Positions 8,195 through 17,147 are shown, numbered from the stretch's first letter. The stretch is 64,000 nt of DNA from Nocardia brevicatena NBRC 12119 (GCF_000308495.1 NZ_BAFU01000007.1:28661-92660); one strand, 5' to 3'. Made by a program: numbers and translations. The notes: generated by a model not told the origin, from the sequence alone.

Positions 8195-10750
8195 ATGTTC
8201 GAGAGGTTCACCGACCGCGCGAGGCGCGTCGTCGTCCTGGCCCAGGAAGAGGCCCGGATGCTCAACCACAACTACATCGGCACCGAGCACATCCTGTTGG
8301 GGCTGATCCACGAGGGCGAGGGAGTCGCGGCCAAGTCCCTGGAGTCGCTCGGTATCTCGCTGGAAGGCGTGCGCAGCCAGGTCGAGGAGATCATCGGCCA
8401 GGGCCAGCAGGCACCGTCCGGCCATATTCCGTTCACCCCGCGGGCCAAGAAGGTGCTGGAACTGAGCCTGCGCGAGGCGCTGCAGCTCGGCCACAACTAC
8501 ATCGGCACCGAGCACATCCTGCTCGGCCTCATCCGCGAGGGTGAGGGCGTCGCGGCGCAGGTGCTGGTGAAGCTCGGCGCCGATCTGAACCGGGTCCGCC
8601 AGCAGGTCATCCAACTGCTGTCCGGATACCAGGGCAAGGAGCCGGTGGAGTCCGGCGCTCGCGGTGAGACGGGCACCCCGTCCACCTCGCTGGTGCTCGA
8701 CCAGTTCGGCCGCAACCTCACCCAGGCGGCCCTGGAAGGCAAGCTCGATCCGGTGATCGGCCGCTCGAAGGAGATCGAGCGGGTCATGCAGGTGCTCAGC
8801 CGTCGCACCAAGAACAACCCGGTGCTGATCGGCGAGCCCGGCGTCGGTAAGACGGCCGTGGTGGAGGGCCTGGCCCAGGCCATCGTCAACGGCGAGGTCC
8901 CCGAGACGCTGAAAGACAAGCAGCTCTACACCCTCGACCTGGGTTCCCTGGTCGCGGGCAGCCGGTATCGCGGTGATTTCGAGGAGCGCCTGAAGAAGGT
9001 GCTCAAGGAGATCAATACCCGCGGCGACATCATCCTGTTCATCGACGAGCTGCACACGCTGGTCGGTGCGGGTGCCGCCGAGGGCGCGATCGACGCGGCC
9101 TCCATCCTGAAGCCGAAGCTGGCCCGTGGGGAACTGCAGACCATCGGTGCGACCACTCTCGACGAGTACCGCAAGTACATCGAGAAGGACGCCGCCCTGG
9201 AACGCCGCTTCCAGCCGGTGCAGGTGGGCGAGCCGACCGTCGAACACACCATCAACATCCTCAAGGGTCTGCGCGACCGCTACGAGGCGCACCACCGGGT
9301 GTCCATCACCGACGGCGCGCTGGTGGCCGCCGCCACGCTGGCCGACCGCTACATCAACGACCGGTTCCTGCCGGACAAGGCGATCGACCTGATCGACGAG
9401 GCCGGTGCGCGGATGCGTATCCGCCGGATGACCGCCCCGCCGGACCTGCGCGAATTCGACGACAAGATCGCCGAGGCGCGCCGGGAGAAGGAGTCCGCGA
9501 TCGACGCGCAGGACTTCGAGAAGGCCGCTCGCCTGCGCGACCAGGAAAAGCAGCTGGTCGCCAAGCGTGCCGAGCGGGAGAAGCAGTGGCGGTCGGGTGA
9601 CCTGGACGTGGTGGCCGAGGTCGACGACGAGCAGATCGCCGAGGTGCTGGCCAACTGGACCGGCATTCCGGTGTTCAAGCTCACCGAGGAGGAGACCACC
9701 CGTCTGCTCCGCATGGAGGACGAGCTGCACAAGCGGATCATCGGCCAGGAGGACGCCGTCAAGGCCGTCTCCAAGGCGATCCGCCGCACTCGCGCCGGTC
9801 TGAAGGATCCGAAGCGTCCGTCCGGTTCGTTCATCTTCGCCGGTCCGTCCGGTGTCGGTAAGACCGAGCTGTCCAAGGCGCTGGCGAACTTCCTGTTCGG
9901 CGACGACGACGCGCTCATCCAGATCGATATGGGCGAGTTCCACGACCGCTTCACCGCCTCGCGGCTGTTCGGTGCCCCGCCGGGCTACGTCGGCTACGAG
10001 GAGGGCGGCCAGCTCACCGAGAAGGTGCGCCGCAAGCCGTTCTCGGTGGTGCTGTTCGACGAGATCGAGAAGGCGCATCAGGAGATCTACAACACCCTCC
10101 TGCAGGTGCTGGAGGACGGTCGCCTCACCGACGGCCAGGGTCGCACGGTCGACTTCAAGAACACGGTGCTGATCTTCACCTCGAACCTCGGCACCTCCGA
10201 CATCTCGAAGGCGGTCGGGCTCGGCTTCACCTCGAGCGACAACACCCAGTCGAACTACGAGCGGATGAAGCTCAAGGTCAACGACGAACTGAAGAAGCAC
10301 TTCCGGCCCGAGTTCCTCAACCGGATCGACGACGTGATCGTCTTCCACCAGCTCACCACCGAGCAGATCGTGGAGATGGTGGACCTGATGATCAACCGCG
10401 TCGAAACCCAGCTGAAGAACAAGGACATGGCGATCGAACTCACCGCGAACGCCAAGAACCTGCTGGCCAAGCGTGGCTTCGACCCCGTGCTCGGTGCCCG
10501 GCCGCTGCGCCGCACCATCCAGCGCGAGATCGAGGACCAGCTGTCGGAGAAGATCCTCTTCGGCGAGATCGGCCCCGGCCAGAGCGTCCTGGTGGACGTC
10601 GAGGGCTGGGACGGCGAGGGCTCCGGCGAGGACGCCCGGTTCACCTTCACCGGTAAGGCGAAGCTGACCAAGTCGGGCAGCGAGGAGAAGCCGGAGGTCG
10701 TGCTGACCGGCGCGGCGGAAGGCTCCTCCGAGGCGGCCTCGGGAGAATAG
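8195..10750 (+). CDS. clpC: ATP-dependent Clp protease ATP-binding subunit ClpC
   Basis: ClpC is the essential Hsp100 unfoldase that feeds substrates to ClpP1P2. The 851-residue protein has two N-terminal Clp-N repeats (both with [13 protein letters not shown]), a D1 AAA+ domain (Walker A GEPGVGKT, Walker B ILFIDE), the UVR-containing middle domain around residues 415-450, and D2 (Walker A GPSGVGKT, Walker B VVLFDE). A ClpP-docking VGLGF loop is present (KAVGLGF, about 677). The start is the ATG at 8195, which gives the invariant [17 protein letters not shown] precedes it. A strong hairpin follows the stop. Confidence 0.98.
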   Translation: MFERFTDRARRVVVLAQEEARMLNHNYIGTEHILLGLIHEGEGVAAKSLESLGISLEGVRSQVEEIIGQGQQAPSGHIPFTPRAKKVLELSLREALQLGHNYIGTEHILLGLIREGEGVAAQVLVKLGADLNRVRQQVIQLLSGYQGKEPVESGARGETGTPSTSLVLDQFGRNLTQAALEGKLDPVIGRSKEIERVMQVLSRRTKNNPVLIGEPGVGKTAVVEGLAQAIVNGEVPETLKDKQLYTLDLGSLVAGSRYRGDFEERLKKVLKEINTRGDIILFIDELHTLVGAGAAEGAIDAASILKPKLARGELQTIGATTLDEYRKYIEKDAALERRFQPVQVGEPTVEHTINILKGLRDRYEAHHRVSITDGALVAAATLADRYINDRFLPDKAIDLIDEAGARMRIRRMTAPPDLREFDDKIAEARREKESAIDAQDFEKAARLRDQEKQLVAKRAEREKQWRSGDLDVVAEVDDEQIAEVLANWTGIPVFKLTEEETTRLLRMEDELHKRIIGQEDAVKAVSKAIRRTRAGLKDPKRPSGSFIFAGPSGVGKTELSKALANFLFGDDDALIQIDMGEFHDRFTASRLFGAPPGYVGYEEGGQLTEKVRRKPFSVVLFDEIEKAHQEIYNTLLQVLEDGRLTDGQGRTVDFKNTVLIFTSNLGTSDISKAVGLGFTSSDNTQSNYERMKLKVNDELKKHFRPEFLNRIDDVIVFHQLTTEQIVEMVDLMINRVETQLKNKDMAIELTANAKNLLAKRGFDPVLGARPLRRTIQREIEDQLSEKILFGEIGPGQSVLVDVEGWDGEGSGEDARFTFTGKAKLTKSGSEEKPEVVLTGAAEGSSEAASGE

Positions 10751-10760
10751 CGATCCGAGC

Positions 10761-10796
10761 GAAGGCTCCTCTCGCCTTGGTGCGGGAGGAGCCTTC
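10761..10796 (+). terminator. clpC terminator hairpin
   Basis: GAAGGCTCCTC (10761-10771) and its exact complement (10786-10796) form an 11-bp stem with a 14-nt loop, ten bases after the clpC stop. No long T-run follows. Confidence 0.75.
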
Positions 10797-10917
10797 TGCT
10801 GTCGGTGGCCCGGTTCCGGTGGCCGGACGACAGGGCGTCGATGAAGAACTGAAGTGGACGTGAGCCACTGAGGCTACTGTTCGATCCGGTCCATGGCCGG
10901 TAGCTCGGATGTCAAAA

Positions 10918-10965
10918 GGGCCCAGTAGACGTCTTCTCTTACGTCCTACACAGGGGTCTGGGCCC
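10918..10965. repeat. Long imperfect hairpin at the 3' end of the broken reductase gene
   Basis: GGGCCCAG (10918-10925) pairs with CTGGGCCC (10958-10965). Inside it, TAGACGT (10926-10932) pairs with ACGTCCTA (10941-10948) with one bulged base. It overlaps the last coding part of the reductase and could be a terminator for that strand or the scar of an insertion that removed the natural stop. Confidence 0.5.
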
Positions 10966-11768
10966 GTTCGGCGGCCGCAATCCAACGACGCCAACAAATC
11001 GTGATCCTGACTTGCCAGCTCGAATTTGAAAACCTCGAGATTCGAACGGATACGTTCTGGTATCACCGACTTCGACACCACCACATTGCCGAGCTCCAGA
11101 TTCCACCGCAGCAGAATCTACGCCGGCGTCTTGTCATGCCGCTGTGCGACAGCAGCCACCGTCGGGTCGTCGACCAGTTGCCCGTGAGCAAGTGGACTCC
11201 ATGCTTGCGTCGCAATCCCGTGGCCGGCGTCGAACTCCCGTACCGCGGTCTGCGGCAGCCACGGATGCAACTCGACCTGGTTCACCGCCGGAACGGTGTT
11301 CGTCTCGGCGAGCAGCCGCTCGAGCACGTCCGGAGGAAAGTTCGAGACACCGATCGAACGCGCCAACCCATCGCTTTTGATCTTCTCCATCGCCCGCCAC
11401 GTCTCGATATACAGGCCACGCGCCGGCACAGGCCAATGGATCAAATACAGGTCCAGGTAGTCGACGCCCAGGTTCGCGAGACTGGCCTTCACGGCCCGCA
11501 TTGTCGATTCGAACCCCAGATCGGTGTGCCACACCTTCGTGGTGATGTGCAGTTCTTCCCGTGGGATACCGGAGGCTGCGATGGCGGCACCCGTACCGCT
11601 TTCGTTCTTGTAGTAGGCGGCGGTGTCGATCGCCCGGTACCCGACGTCGAGGGCCTTGGCGACCGCGGCCGTCGCTTCCTCGTTCGGCACCCGGAACACA
11701 CCGAACCCCAGCTGAGGGATGGTGTTTCCGTCATCGAGGGTGATGTCGGGTATCACAGGCTGTGACAT
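10953..11768 (-). pseudogene. Aldo/keto reductase broken by an in-frame amber codon
   Basis: The reading frame from ATG 11768 gives a typical NADPH-dependent aldo/keto reductase. The catalytic Asp and Tyr are in RAIDTAAYYKNE, Lys is in TKVW and His is in YLIHWP. Translation stops at TAG (plus-strand 11118-11120) after KTPA, residue 216. The same frame continues with ILLRWNLELGNVVVSKSVIPERIR, exactly the family's C-terminal cofactor-binding helix, up to RTGPDP at 10953. The family normally has Gln at the stop position, so CAG to TAG explains it. The expected stop after GPDP is also missing and the frame runs on into a hairpin region. This looks like recent decay, unless the amber is a sequencing error or is read through. 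Confidence 0.85.
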
Positions 11769-11893
11769 GCGCTGCTTCTCCTCGTTGATCGGTCAGGGCT
11801 CGGGAAACGGTAGCTCATCCGGACCGTGTCGGCGGCGATTACCGCGAGGTAGAGGGCGAAGCAACGCAAAAGGCCGCTCGACCACAGCATGCC

Positions 11894-11899
11894 TAATCT
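11894..11899 (+). promoter_or_regulatory. -10 hexamer TAATCT of the CutA-like gene
   Basis: The last T is 7 nt before the ATG at 11906, predicting a leaderless mRNA. Confidence 0.6.
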
Positions 11900-11905
11900 G
11901 GCAGA

Positions 11906-12280
11906 ATGCCAACCTCACGGGTGTGGTCCGTGACCACCACTACTCCCACCGAATCCGTCGCCAAAGACATAGCTCGTGCGATCGTGGCGGAGCGACTGGC
12001 AGCCGGCGCCGAAATCACTGGGCCTGCGACCTCGGTGTTCTGGCACCTCGGCGAACTCGGAGAGAGCCAGGAATGGCGGGTCACCGCCCGCACGAGCGCC
12101 GGCCCCCGCGACCGGCTCGCCGAACGCATCGCCGAACTGCATACCTGGGGCAACCCGGAGGTAACCGCAACCGAGGTCCCGTGGTGCACCGACGCCTACG
12201 CTGCCTGGGTAGAGCGCACTACAGCCTCACAGGAACAGGCGCCCGCGGCGGAGCCGAGGGCGAGTAGCAAGCGCGGGTAA
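11906..12280 (+). CDS. CutA1-like divalent ion tolerance protein
   Basis: The 124-residue protein matches the small trimeric ferredoxin-like CutA1 fold: a helix with ARAIVAERLAAGAEITGP, a central VFWHLGELGESQEWRVTARTS strand pair, and the near-invariant final HTWGNPEVTATEV (family H-x-Y-x-x-P-E). The Tyr of that motif is Trp here, and the usual Cys after the first helix (LAAC) is Gly, so metal binding may be altered. A leaderless start at 11906 is supported by TAATCT 7 nt upstream; a GTG at 11927 is a shorter choice. It is followed closely by a HAD hydrolase gene. Confidence 0.7.
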   Translation: MPTSRVWSVTTTTPTESVAKDIARAIVAERLAAGAEITGPATSVFWHLGELGESQEWRVTARTSAGPRDRLAERIAELHTWGNPEVTATEVPWCTDAYAAWVERTTASQEQAPAAEPRASSKRG

Positions 12281-12291
12281 GGTTGGCGGTC

Positions 12292-12939
12292 GTGATTTCG
12301 GCTGTGGTGTTCGACGTGGGCGAGACGCTCGTAGATGAGACTCGTGAGTATGGAACATGGGCAGACTGGCTCGGTGTGCCCCGGCACACGTTCGTTGCGG
12401 TCTTCGGTGCGGCCATCGCGGCGGGGAAGGATTACCGAGAGACGTTCCAGGTGTTCCGGCCGGGGTTCGATCTGACCCGGGAGCGTCAAGCTCGGGCGGA
12501 TGCCGGACAGCCGGAATGGTTCGGCGAAGACGACCTGTATCCGGATGTTCGTCCGGCACTCTCCAAATTACGCGAAATGGGAATCTGGGTTGGGATCGTC
12601 GGTAATCAGACGGTTCGATCCGGCAAGCTACTGCGCGAGCTGAACCTGCCGGCCGACTTCATTGCCACCTCGGACGACTGGGGCGTAGAAAAACCCTCCG
12701 CACAATTCTTCGAAAAGGTGATCGAGGAAGCACCGTGCGGCGCCGACGAGATCGTCTACGTAGGTGACCGGCTCGACAACGATGTCGCGCCCGCGAAGAG
12801 AGCCGGTATGCGGACGGCCTATATTCAGCGGGGACCGTGGGGCTGGATTCTGCGCGATAGGCCGGAGGTCGCGGAGCTGTCCGACTGGCGCATCCGTGAC
12901 CTCACCGAACTTCCGGACATCGTTGCCACCGAGGCTTAA
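12292..12939 (+). CDS. HAD-superfamily hydrolase
   Basis: The product (about 215 residues) has a Rossmannoid HAD core with a helical cap. Motif I is FDVGETL: the first Asp is present, but the general-acid Asp two residues on is replaced by Gly, as in some dehalogenase-like or non-phosphatase HADs. Motif III Lys is in VEKPSAQFF and motif IV acids are in YVGDRLDNDV. The start may be GTG 12292 or TTG 12283; TAAGGT at 12278-12283 is 9 nt from the GTG. The stop lies 5 bp from the convergent stop of the XRE regulator. The substrate cannot be told. Confidence 0.8.
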   Translation: MISAVVFDVGETLVDETREYGTWADWLGVPRHTFVAVFGAAIAAGKDYRETFQVFRPGFDLTRERQARADAGQPEWFGEDDLYPDVRPALSKLREMGIWVGIVGNQTVRSGKLLRELNLPADFIATSDDWGVEKPSAQFFEKVIEEAPCGADEIVYVGDRLDNDVAPAKRAGMRTAYIQRGPWGWILRDRPEVAELSDWRIRDLTELPDIVATEA

Positions 12940-12944
12940 CCGCC

Positions 12945-14213
12945 CTAGCGCGTAAGGGAACCGACGGTTGTATGCCAGTTGTACAGGCGATCGTCCAGGC
13001 TGCGTACGATCGGCAGTGAGTCCCACTGCCGCAGTGTTTGCCGAACGGCCTTGATTCGGTCCATGCCGGTCGCGTACCAGGTCCGGCCGAGCTGATCCAG
13101 CGCTTCTTCGAGGTACCTGCATGCCTGTTCGGGGTTGCCTGCGTGGGCAGCTGTTCCTGCAAGGTCTGCCAGAAAGACCGATCGTTGCTTCACCGCCTCG
13201 TCCGGGAGTGCGGCCAAGGCTTGTTCGAGTGTTTCCTGTGCTTCACGACTTCGACCGGCAGCCATCAGGGTGTGCCCCTTGAACCCGGCCAGTCGAGTGG
13301 GCGAGAACCAGTCCAGCCAGGGCGGCGACGGGTGCGCATCGGCATCGTGTTCCCGATAGGTTTCTTCAGCGTGGTGGAGCAGATCCAGTGCTCGCCGGAT
13401 ATCACCCACGCGGGTCTCCACCTCCGCCTCGACCGCATCCAGCCATGCCATCATCTCGGCGCCGGCATCGCCTCTGCGCGCGAATGTCCGTGCCGCGCGC
13501 AGCCGTTCCCGGGCTTCTTCGGCCCGAGAAGAGTCGCCGGAGAAAGCCGGAGCGAACGCCATGTGCGCAAGGGCCGCCGCGCCGAGAAGGAGATCATCGG
13601 CTTCGTGCGCTGCTTGGAGCGCAGTCACGAAAATGGGTTGCGAGAGCTCGGGCTTCTGTAGATCGAAGAATTCGAGACGGCCCGCCAAGAGGCTCGATTC
13701 CGAAACGGCCCTGCCGAGAACAGCGGACTTGGCGGGCGCCTGGGACAGCAGAAACATCCCGAGTTGTACATGTTCAGCGACAGGTCGGTGCAGGCTTGCG
13801 GCAGGCAGTGACCAGTACAGGTGACGGTGGGACACCGTGATCGCCATGAAATCCGAGGCCACGGATGCCGGAAGTGGTGCGATAGGCACGCCGAAGCGGC
13901 GTCCCCCACGCAAATCCACAGCCGGGTGACTCGTCGGCCGGCCAGAACTCGTGGCACCTTCATCGGTCCACGGCGGGGTGAATCCCAGATCGGAAATCGG
14001 CCGTTTGAACAACGCCTCCAGCGCGGTTACGTGCTCGGGATGGGGCCACGGAGGTTCCGCAGATTCCCATCGACGAACCGTCCGAGCGGTAACCGAGATT
14101 CGCAGTCCGATCGCGCGCGCGGTTTCGTTCACGGCCTCGGCCAGCGCTGCTTGAGATCGATACCCGAACGCTTGCCTGGCGGCACGAAGCGCCGCGTTCC
14201 CCGGTACAACCAT
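12945..14213 (-). CDS. XRE-family helix-turn-helix regulator with TPR-like C-terminus
   Basis: The 422-residue protein begins with a Cro/C1-type helix-turn-helix (about 5-70: LRAARQAFGYRSQAALAEAVNE to RTVRRWESAE). The remaining 330 residues are alpha-helical, with TPR-like repeats rich in A/L/E pairs such as AEEARERLRAARTFARRGDA and GNPEQACRYLEEALDQLG. Such HTH-TPR proteins in actinobacteria usually bind a peptide or small ligand and control adjacent small genes. The gene is divergent from four overlapping tiny ORFs, and three AGGACAT-type half-sites lie in the shared 199-bp promoter region. The exact regulon is not known. Confidence 0.8.
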   Translation of the reverse strand: MVVPGNAALRAARQAFGYRSQAALAEAVNETARAIGLRISVTARTVRRWESAEPPWPHPEHVTALEALFKRPISDLGFTPPWTDEGATSSGRPTSHPAVDLRGGRRFGVPIAPLPASVASDFMAITVSHRHLYWSLPAASLHRPVAEHVQLGMFLLSQAPAKSAVLGRAVSESSLLAGRLEFFDLQKPELSQPIFVTALQAAHEADDLLLGAAALAHMAFAPAFSGDSSRAEEARERLRAARTFARRGDAGAEMMAWLDAVEAEVETRVGDIRRALDLLHHAEETYREHDADAHPSPPWLDWFSPTRLAGFKGHTLMAAGRSREAQETLEQALAALPDEAVKQRSVFLADLAGTAAHAGNPEQACRYLEEALDQLGRTWYATGMDRIKAVRQTLRQWDSLPIVRSLDDRLYNWHTTVGSLTR

Positions 14214-14234
14214 GAGTGCAGTCTAGTCATCCAT

Positions 14235-14294
14235 GAGGACATATTCCAAGAGAATAGTAAGTAAATGTCCTCTCTATGACCTCATATATGTCCT
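14235..14294. promoter_or_regulatory. Cluster of AGGACAT/ATGTCCT half-sites
   Basis: GAGGACAT at 14235-14242 faces ATGTCCTC at 14265-14272, and another ATGTCCT lies at 14288-14294. The interval is much more AT-rich than the neighbourhood. It separates the XRE-TPR gene from the small-ORF operon, so it is the natural binding region of that regulator. Confidence 0.55.
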
Positions 14295-14412
14295 TTATAA
14301 GGCCTTACTAAGGGTAGACGATTTGAGTGCTGCACCGTCCCGTATCGGTTTGATCCCAGCACCGTGCGGGTCGGCCATCCCACACCACCACAACCCAACA
14401 CCGAGGTCTCCG

Positions 14413-14631
14413 ATGACAGAGATTGGCGACCCCGTCGCTGAAATGCGCTCGGGCATATGGGCACCCAATTGGCCCCATGAGAAACCGGACCAACCGTTCA
14501 CCACCGCTGCGGCGCACGCCGCCTGGCAGACGCACAAGGACTGTGGTCTCGAATGCGCCCGCAAACAAGCGGCCCTGGACACGCTCGTCGCAGCCGGCGT
14601 GGTTGTCCTCGACCCGGGCAGAGTCCGATGA
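14413..14631 (+). CDS. Small protein, first gene of the four-ORF micro-operon
   Basis: A 72-residue protein I do not recognise. It begins MTEIGDPVAEMRSGIW, has a central AAWQTHKDCGLECARKQAALDTLV helix with two Cys spaced by three residues, and ends in a hydrophobic VAAGVVVLDPG strand. The ATG at 14413 is preceded by GAGGTCTCC. Its stop overlaps the next start (ATGA). Long upstream codons in the same frame cross the AT-rich operator region and are unlikely to be coding. Context suggests control by the divergent XRE-TPR protein. Confidence 0.55.
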   Translation: MTEIGDPVAEMRSGIWAPNWPHEKPDQPFTTAAAHAAWQTHKDCGLECARKQAALDTLVAAGVVVLDPGRVR

Positions 14632-14801
14632 CTCGCACCGCCCCCACCGAGCTGATCAACCGGTGGCGTCTCGAGAAATGCGGCGACACGCACCCGCCCT
14701 CGAGTCTCGAGCATGCGCGGTTTCTGATGTCCACGCACGCCGGACACGGTGGCTGCCACCGCTATCTGGACGGACTGAGCTACGCCACGGCGGTGATGTG
14801 A
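14628..14801 (+). CDS. Small Cys/His-containing protein of the micro-operon
   Basis: A 57-residue protein starting at the ATG that overlaps the previous stop (ATGA). Cys and His are enriched: EKCGDTHPPSSLEHARF, then THAGHGGCHRYLDG. The spacing could form a small zinc site, but no known zinc-finger pattern fits. The stop overlaps the following ATG (TGATG). No family was recognised. Confidence 0.5.
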   Translation: MTRTAPTELINRWRLEKCGDTHPPSSLEHARFLMSTHAGHGGCHRYLDGLSYATAVM

Positions 14802-14953
14802 TGGCACTCCCTCATCGGCCCCCGCTCGACGAGCGGGCCAAGTCCAGGGCGAAATCGTTCCTGTCGTACGTGCCGCACGCCATCATCCTCACCAGGGTTA
14901 TCGACCGTCTGCGCGCACTGGACCACACCCCCGACTCGTCGGAGGCCCCGTGA
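14801..14953 (+). CDS. Small basic protein of the micro-operon
   Basis: A 50-residue product with a basic, likely helical segment (DERAKSRAKSFLSYVPHAIILTRVIDRLRALD). Start and stop both overlap neighbours by 1-4 bases, the main reason to believe it is translated. No family was recognised. Confidence 0.45.
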   Translation: MALPHRPPLDERAKSRAKSFLSYVPHAIILTRVIDRLRALDHTPDSSEAP

Positions 14954-15435
14954 CCGACGACGACCTTGTACCGGCCCTCGCCTACCTGCGTACCGACCTC
15001 ACCGGCTGTGCGGAATTCGACACCCGTCGCATCGAGCGGTTGGCTCTGCGGCTCGGTTACGAGCTGTGCGAAACGCTGTGCGCCGCCGGCGGGTTGTCCG
15101 GGGTGGCCGATCTCGAAGAACGTATCCGACACCATGAGGCCGAGGCGGTGTTCGCGCCGAGTGCCGACCATCTGGAGGGGTATCTGGACCGGATCGTGAA
15201 GCAGGCGGACGTGCTCGAACTGGACGGCGAATGCCACGCCCGGTGGAACCCGATCGCCGAGATCATGGGGAGCGCGATCCTGACGCGCAATCACCGAGCG
15301 GAACCCTTTGGCAGAAGCGGGCGGGCCGGAGTTATGGATAACTCGCCCGCCGCATCCGATTCTCTGTCAGGCCAGGTCCCGTGTCCGGACCAGCCATACC
15401 GTCCCGACACCGAACACCGCCAGATAGACGAGTAG
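14950..15435 (+). CDS. Uncharacterised protein, last gene of the micro-operon
   Basis: GTG 14950 overlaps the previous stop (GTGA) and opens a 161-residue frame. The first 105 residues alternate strands and helices: ALAYLRTD, then RRIERLALRLGYELCETLC, then EAEAVFAPSADHLEGYLDRIVKQADVLELDG. This recalls the N-terminal fold of serine-resolvase-like proteins, in which a strand ending in a PS-x-DHL loop follows a first helix, but the catalytic Ser after the first strand is not evident. The last 55 residues are low-complexity and overlap the 3' end of the ABC permease on the other strand by 69 bases, which suggests that the frame's natural end was lost or that the genes really overlap. Confidence 0.5.
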   Translation: MTDDDLVPALAYLRTDLTGCAEFDTRRIERLALRLGYELCETLCAAGGLSGVADLEERIRHHEAEAVFAPSADHLEGYLDRIVKQADVLELDGECHARWNPIAEIMGSAILTRNHRAEPFGRSGRAGVMDNSPAASDSLSGQVPCPDQPYRPDTEHRQIDE

Positions 15436-16251
15436 CACCAGCGCGGCCTCGCCGCGGCCGAGAATATCGAGGACACCGGGGGTGGTCGGGGCCGTGGAAT
15501 CGCGCATGGCACCGGCCAGCGATCCGGCCGCGGTACCCGGCAGGTGATCGGTGACCACCGAGATCGGCGAGAAGATATTCTCCACCCCACGCAGCAGTGT
15601 CTCCACCACCAGTACCCACACCAGTCCCAGCCCCACCGCCAGGGCGGGGCCGCGGGCGATCGCGCCGATCAGCGCACCCGCCAGCGTCCACATGCCGAGA
15701 ATCGCCACGCCGGTGCCGATTCCGGCGATGCTCTGTTCGACCGTCGGCATGACGATCGGCTGAGATTCGGTGAATGCGATGAGTGTGGCGACGCCGAGAT
15801 CCACCGCGAACGCGGTGAGCACGACCCCGACCGCCACCGTGAACAGACAGCCCAGCGTCGCCGTGGCCGCGTCCGTGCGCGACGGTCCCTGGGTCAACAC
15901 CGTCTTCCAGGTGCCCCAGCCATAGCCGCTGCCGGTGGTGAGAGCGCCGAGAATGAGCATCAGCGCCCCACCGAACATGGCCATACCCTGCGTGAACACC
16001 TCCGGTACCGCGGAAGGCAGCAACTGTGGCAGCAATCGATCCGGGGGGAGTCCGTCGGACATGGCAGTTTGTTCACCGGAGCTGTAGGCGAGGTAGTTGA
16101 ACAGATAGGTGAACACCAGGTTCAGCGCGATCCAGGTGCCGAGCACGATCCAGAAGGCGGGCCAGCCGCGCAAGCGCAGCGTCTCCGCCCGAATACTGGC
16201 GAGAAAACCGCCGAACGGGCTCCGATCGGTGGAAACGGGTATCGCGGTCAT
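15367..16251 (-). CDS. ABC-2 type transporter permease
   Basis: A 294-residue membrane protein with about six hydrophobic segments (near residues 35-52, 90-108, 135-158, 178-205, 208-225 and 270-288). The architecture, with a long first extracytoplasmic loop after helix 1 and no periplasmic binding protein nearby, fits ABC-2 exporters of drugs or lipids. Its ATG overlaps the ATPase stop (ATGA), so the two subunits are translationally coupled. The adjacent, oppositely oriented two-component system may respond to the exported compound, which is a common pairing but inferred here. Confidence 0.85.
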   Translation of the reverse strand: MTAIPVSTDRSPFGGFLASIRAETLRLRGWPAFWIVLGTWIALNLVFTYLFNYLAYSSGEQTAMSDGLPPDRLLPQLLPSAVPEVFTQGMAMFGGALMLILGALTTGSGYGWGTWKTVLTQGPSRTDAATATLGCLFTVAVGVVLTAFAVDLGVATLIAFTESQPIVMPTVEQSIAGIGTGVAILGMWTLAGALIGAIARGPALAVGLGLVWVLVVETLLRGVENIFSPISVVTDHLPGTAAGSLAGAMRDSTAPTTPGVLDILGRGEAALVLLVYLAVFGVGTVWLVRTRDLA

Positions 16252-17147
16252 CGCGCATCCTCCATCATGGTCATCTCGAAAAACGCTTCTTCCAGGGTCC
16301 TTTCGTCGACCCGCAGTTCGAGCAGGTCGGCTCCGGCGTCGATCACCGCGCGGGCCACCGCCGGCGCGGTATCCGGGCCGCTCTCGATCCGGATACCGCG
16401 CGCGGTGAGCAGCGCACTCGCCCCGATCGCCCGCTGTACCGCCGGAAACGCCACCTCGGCCGGTTCCGCCCGCACCAGCAGCGACGCCCCACCACGCAGT
16501 TCGGTCACGGTGGACTGCGCGAGCAACCGGCCGCGCGAGATGACCCCCACCCGATCGCAGATCTCCTGCACCTCGCTGAGCATGTGGCTCGACAGCAGTA
16601 CGGTGTGTCCGTCGGCGGCCAACTCCGCGATCAAGGCACGCATCTCGGCCATCCCCGCCGGGTCCAGGCCGTTGGTCGGTTCGTCGAGGACGAGCAGGTC
16701 GGGATTGCCGAGCAGGGCGGCGCCGACACCGAGCCGCTGTTTCATACCCAGGGAGTAGGTGCGGTACCTGTCGTCGGCCCGCGCCGTCAACCCGACCCGG
16801 GCCAGGGCCTCCTCGACGGCGTCCCGGCCCAGCCCCCGGTAGCGGGCCAGCACCCGCAGGTTGTCGCGCCCGGACAGGTACGGATAACAGCCCGGACCCT
16901 CGATCAGTACGCCGATTCGGCGGAGTACCACCGGATCCCCGGGCGCGTGGCCGAATATCGTCGCGGTGCCGGCGCTGGGCGCTACCAACCCCACCAGCAT
17001 CCGCAGCGTCGTCGTCTTACCCGCCCCGTTCGGGCCGAGGAACCCGTAGACCTCACCTGCGCGGACCCACATATCCACCCCGTCCACGGCGGTATGGTCG
17101 CCGTAGCGTTTGGTCAGACCCGTCGTTCGCACGATCGTTTCGCTCAT
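16248..17147 (-). CDS. ABC transporter ATP-binding protein (drug/antibiotic exporter type)
   Basis: A 299-residue ATPase with Walker A GPNGAGKTT (about 40), Q-loop, signature SLGMKQRLG, Walker B LLVLDEPTNGLDP and H-switch SSHMLSEV. The C-terminal 80 residues (ELRGGASLLVRAEP onward, ending TLEEAFFEMT) are typical of the CcmA/DrrA exporter group. The ATG at 17147 follows GAAGGAGCA; the upstream in-frame extension lacks coding character. It is the first gene of the pair with the ABC-2 permease. Confidence 0.92.
   Translation of the reverse strand: MSETIVRTTGLTKRYGDHTAVDGVDMWVRAGEVYGFLGPNGAGKTTTLRMLVGLVAPSAGTATIFGHAPGDPVVLRRIGVLIEGPGCYPYLSGRDNLRVLARYRGLGRDAVEEALARVGLTARADDRYRTYSLGMKQRLGVGAALLGNPDLLVLDEPTNGLDPAGMAEMRALIAELAADGHTVLLSSHMLSEVQEICDRVGVISRGRLLAQSTVTELRGGASLLVRAEPAEVAFPAVQRAIGASALLTARGIRIESGPDTAPAVARAVIDAGADLLELRVDERTLEEAFFEMTMMEDAR

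Noticed and set aside
7964-10348. 794-codon open frame antisense to clpC
   Set aside because: It mirrors clpC in a high-GC genome where the opposite strand often stays open; the translation is Val/Leu/Arg/Asp-biased and matches no family.
10880-10900. GTTCGATCC resembling a tRNA T-loop
   Set aside because: No flanking 5-bp T stem, D-arm, anticodon arm or acceptor stem could be drawn around it.
10918-10965. Possible insertion-sequence end beside the broken reductase
   Set aside because: No matching second end, target duplication or transposase fragment could be found in the neighbourhood, so it is kept only as a hairpin.
15544-16758. 404-codon plus-strand frame opposite the ABC exporter genes
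   Set aside because: His/Gln/Arg-rich reverse-frame artefact; the minus-strand ABC genes carry complete motifs.
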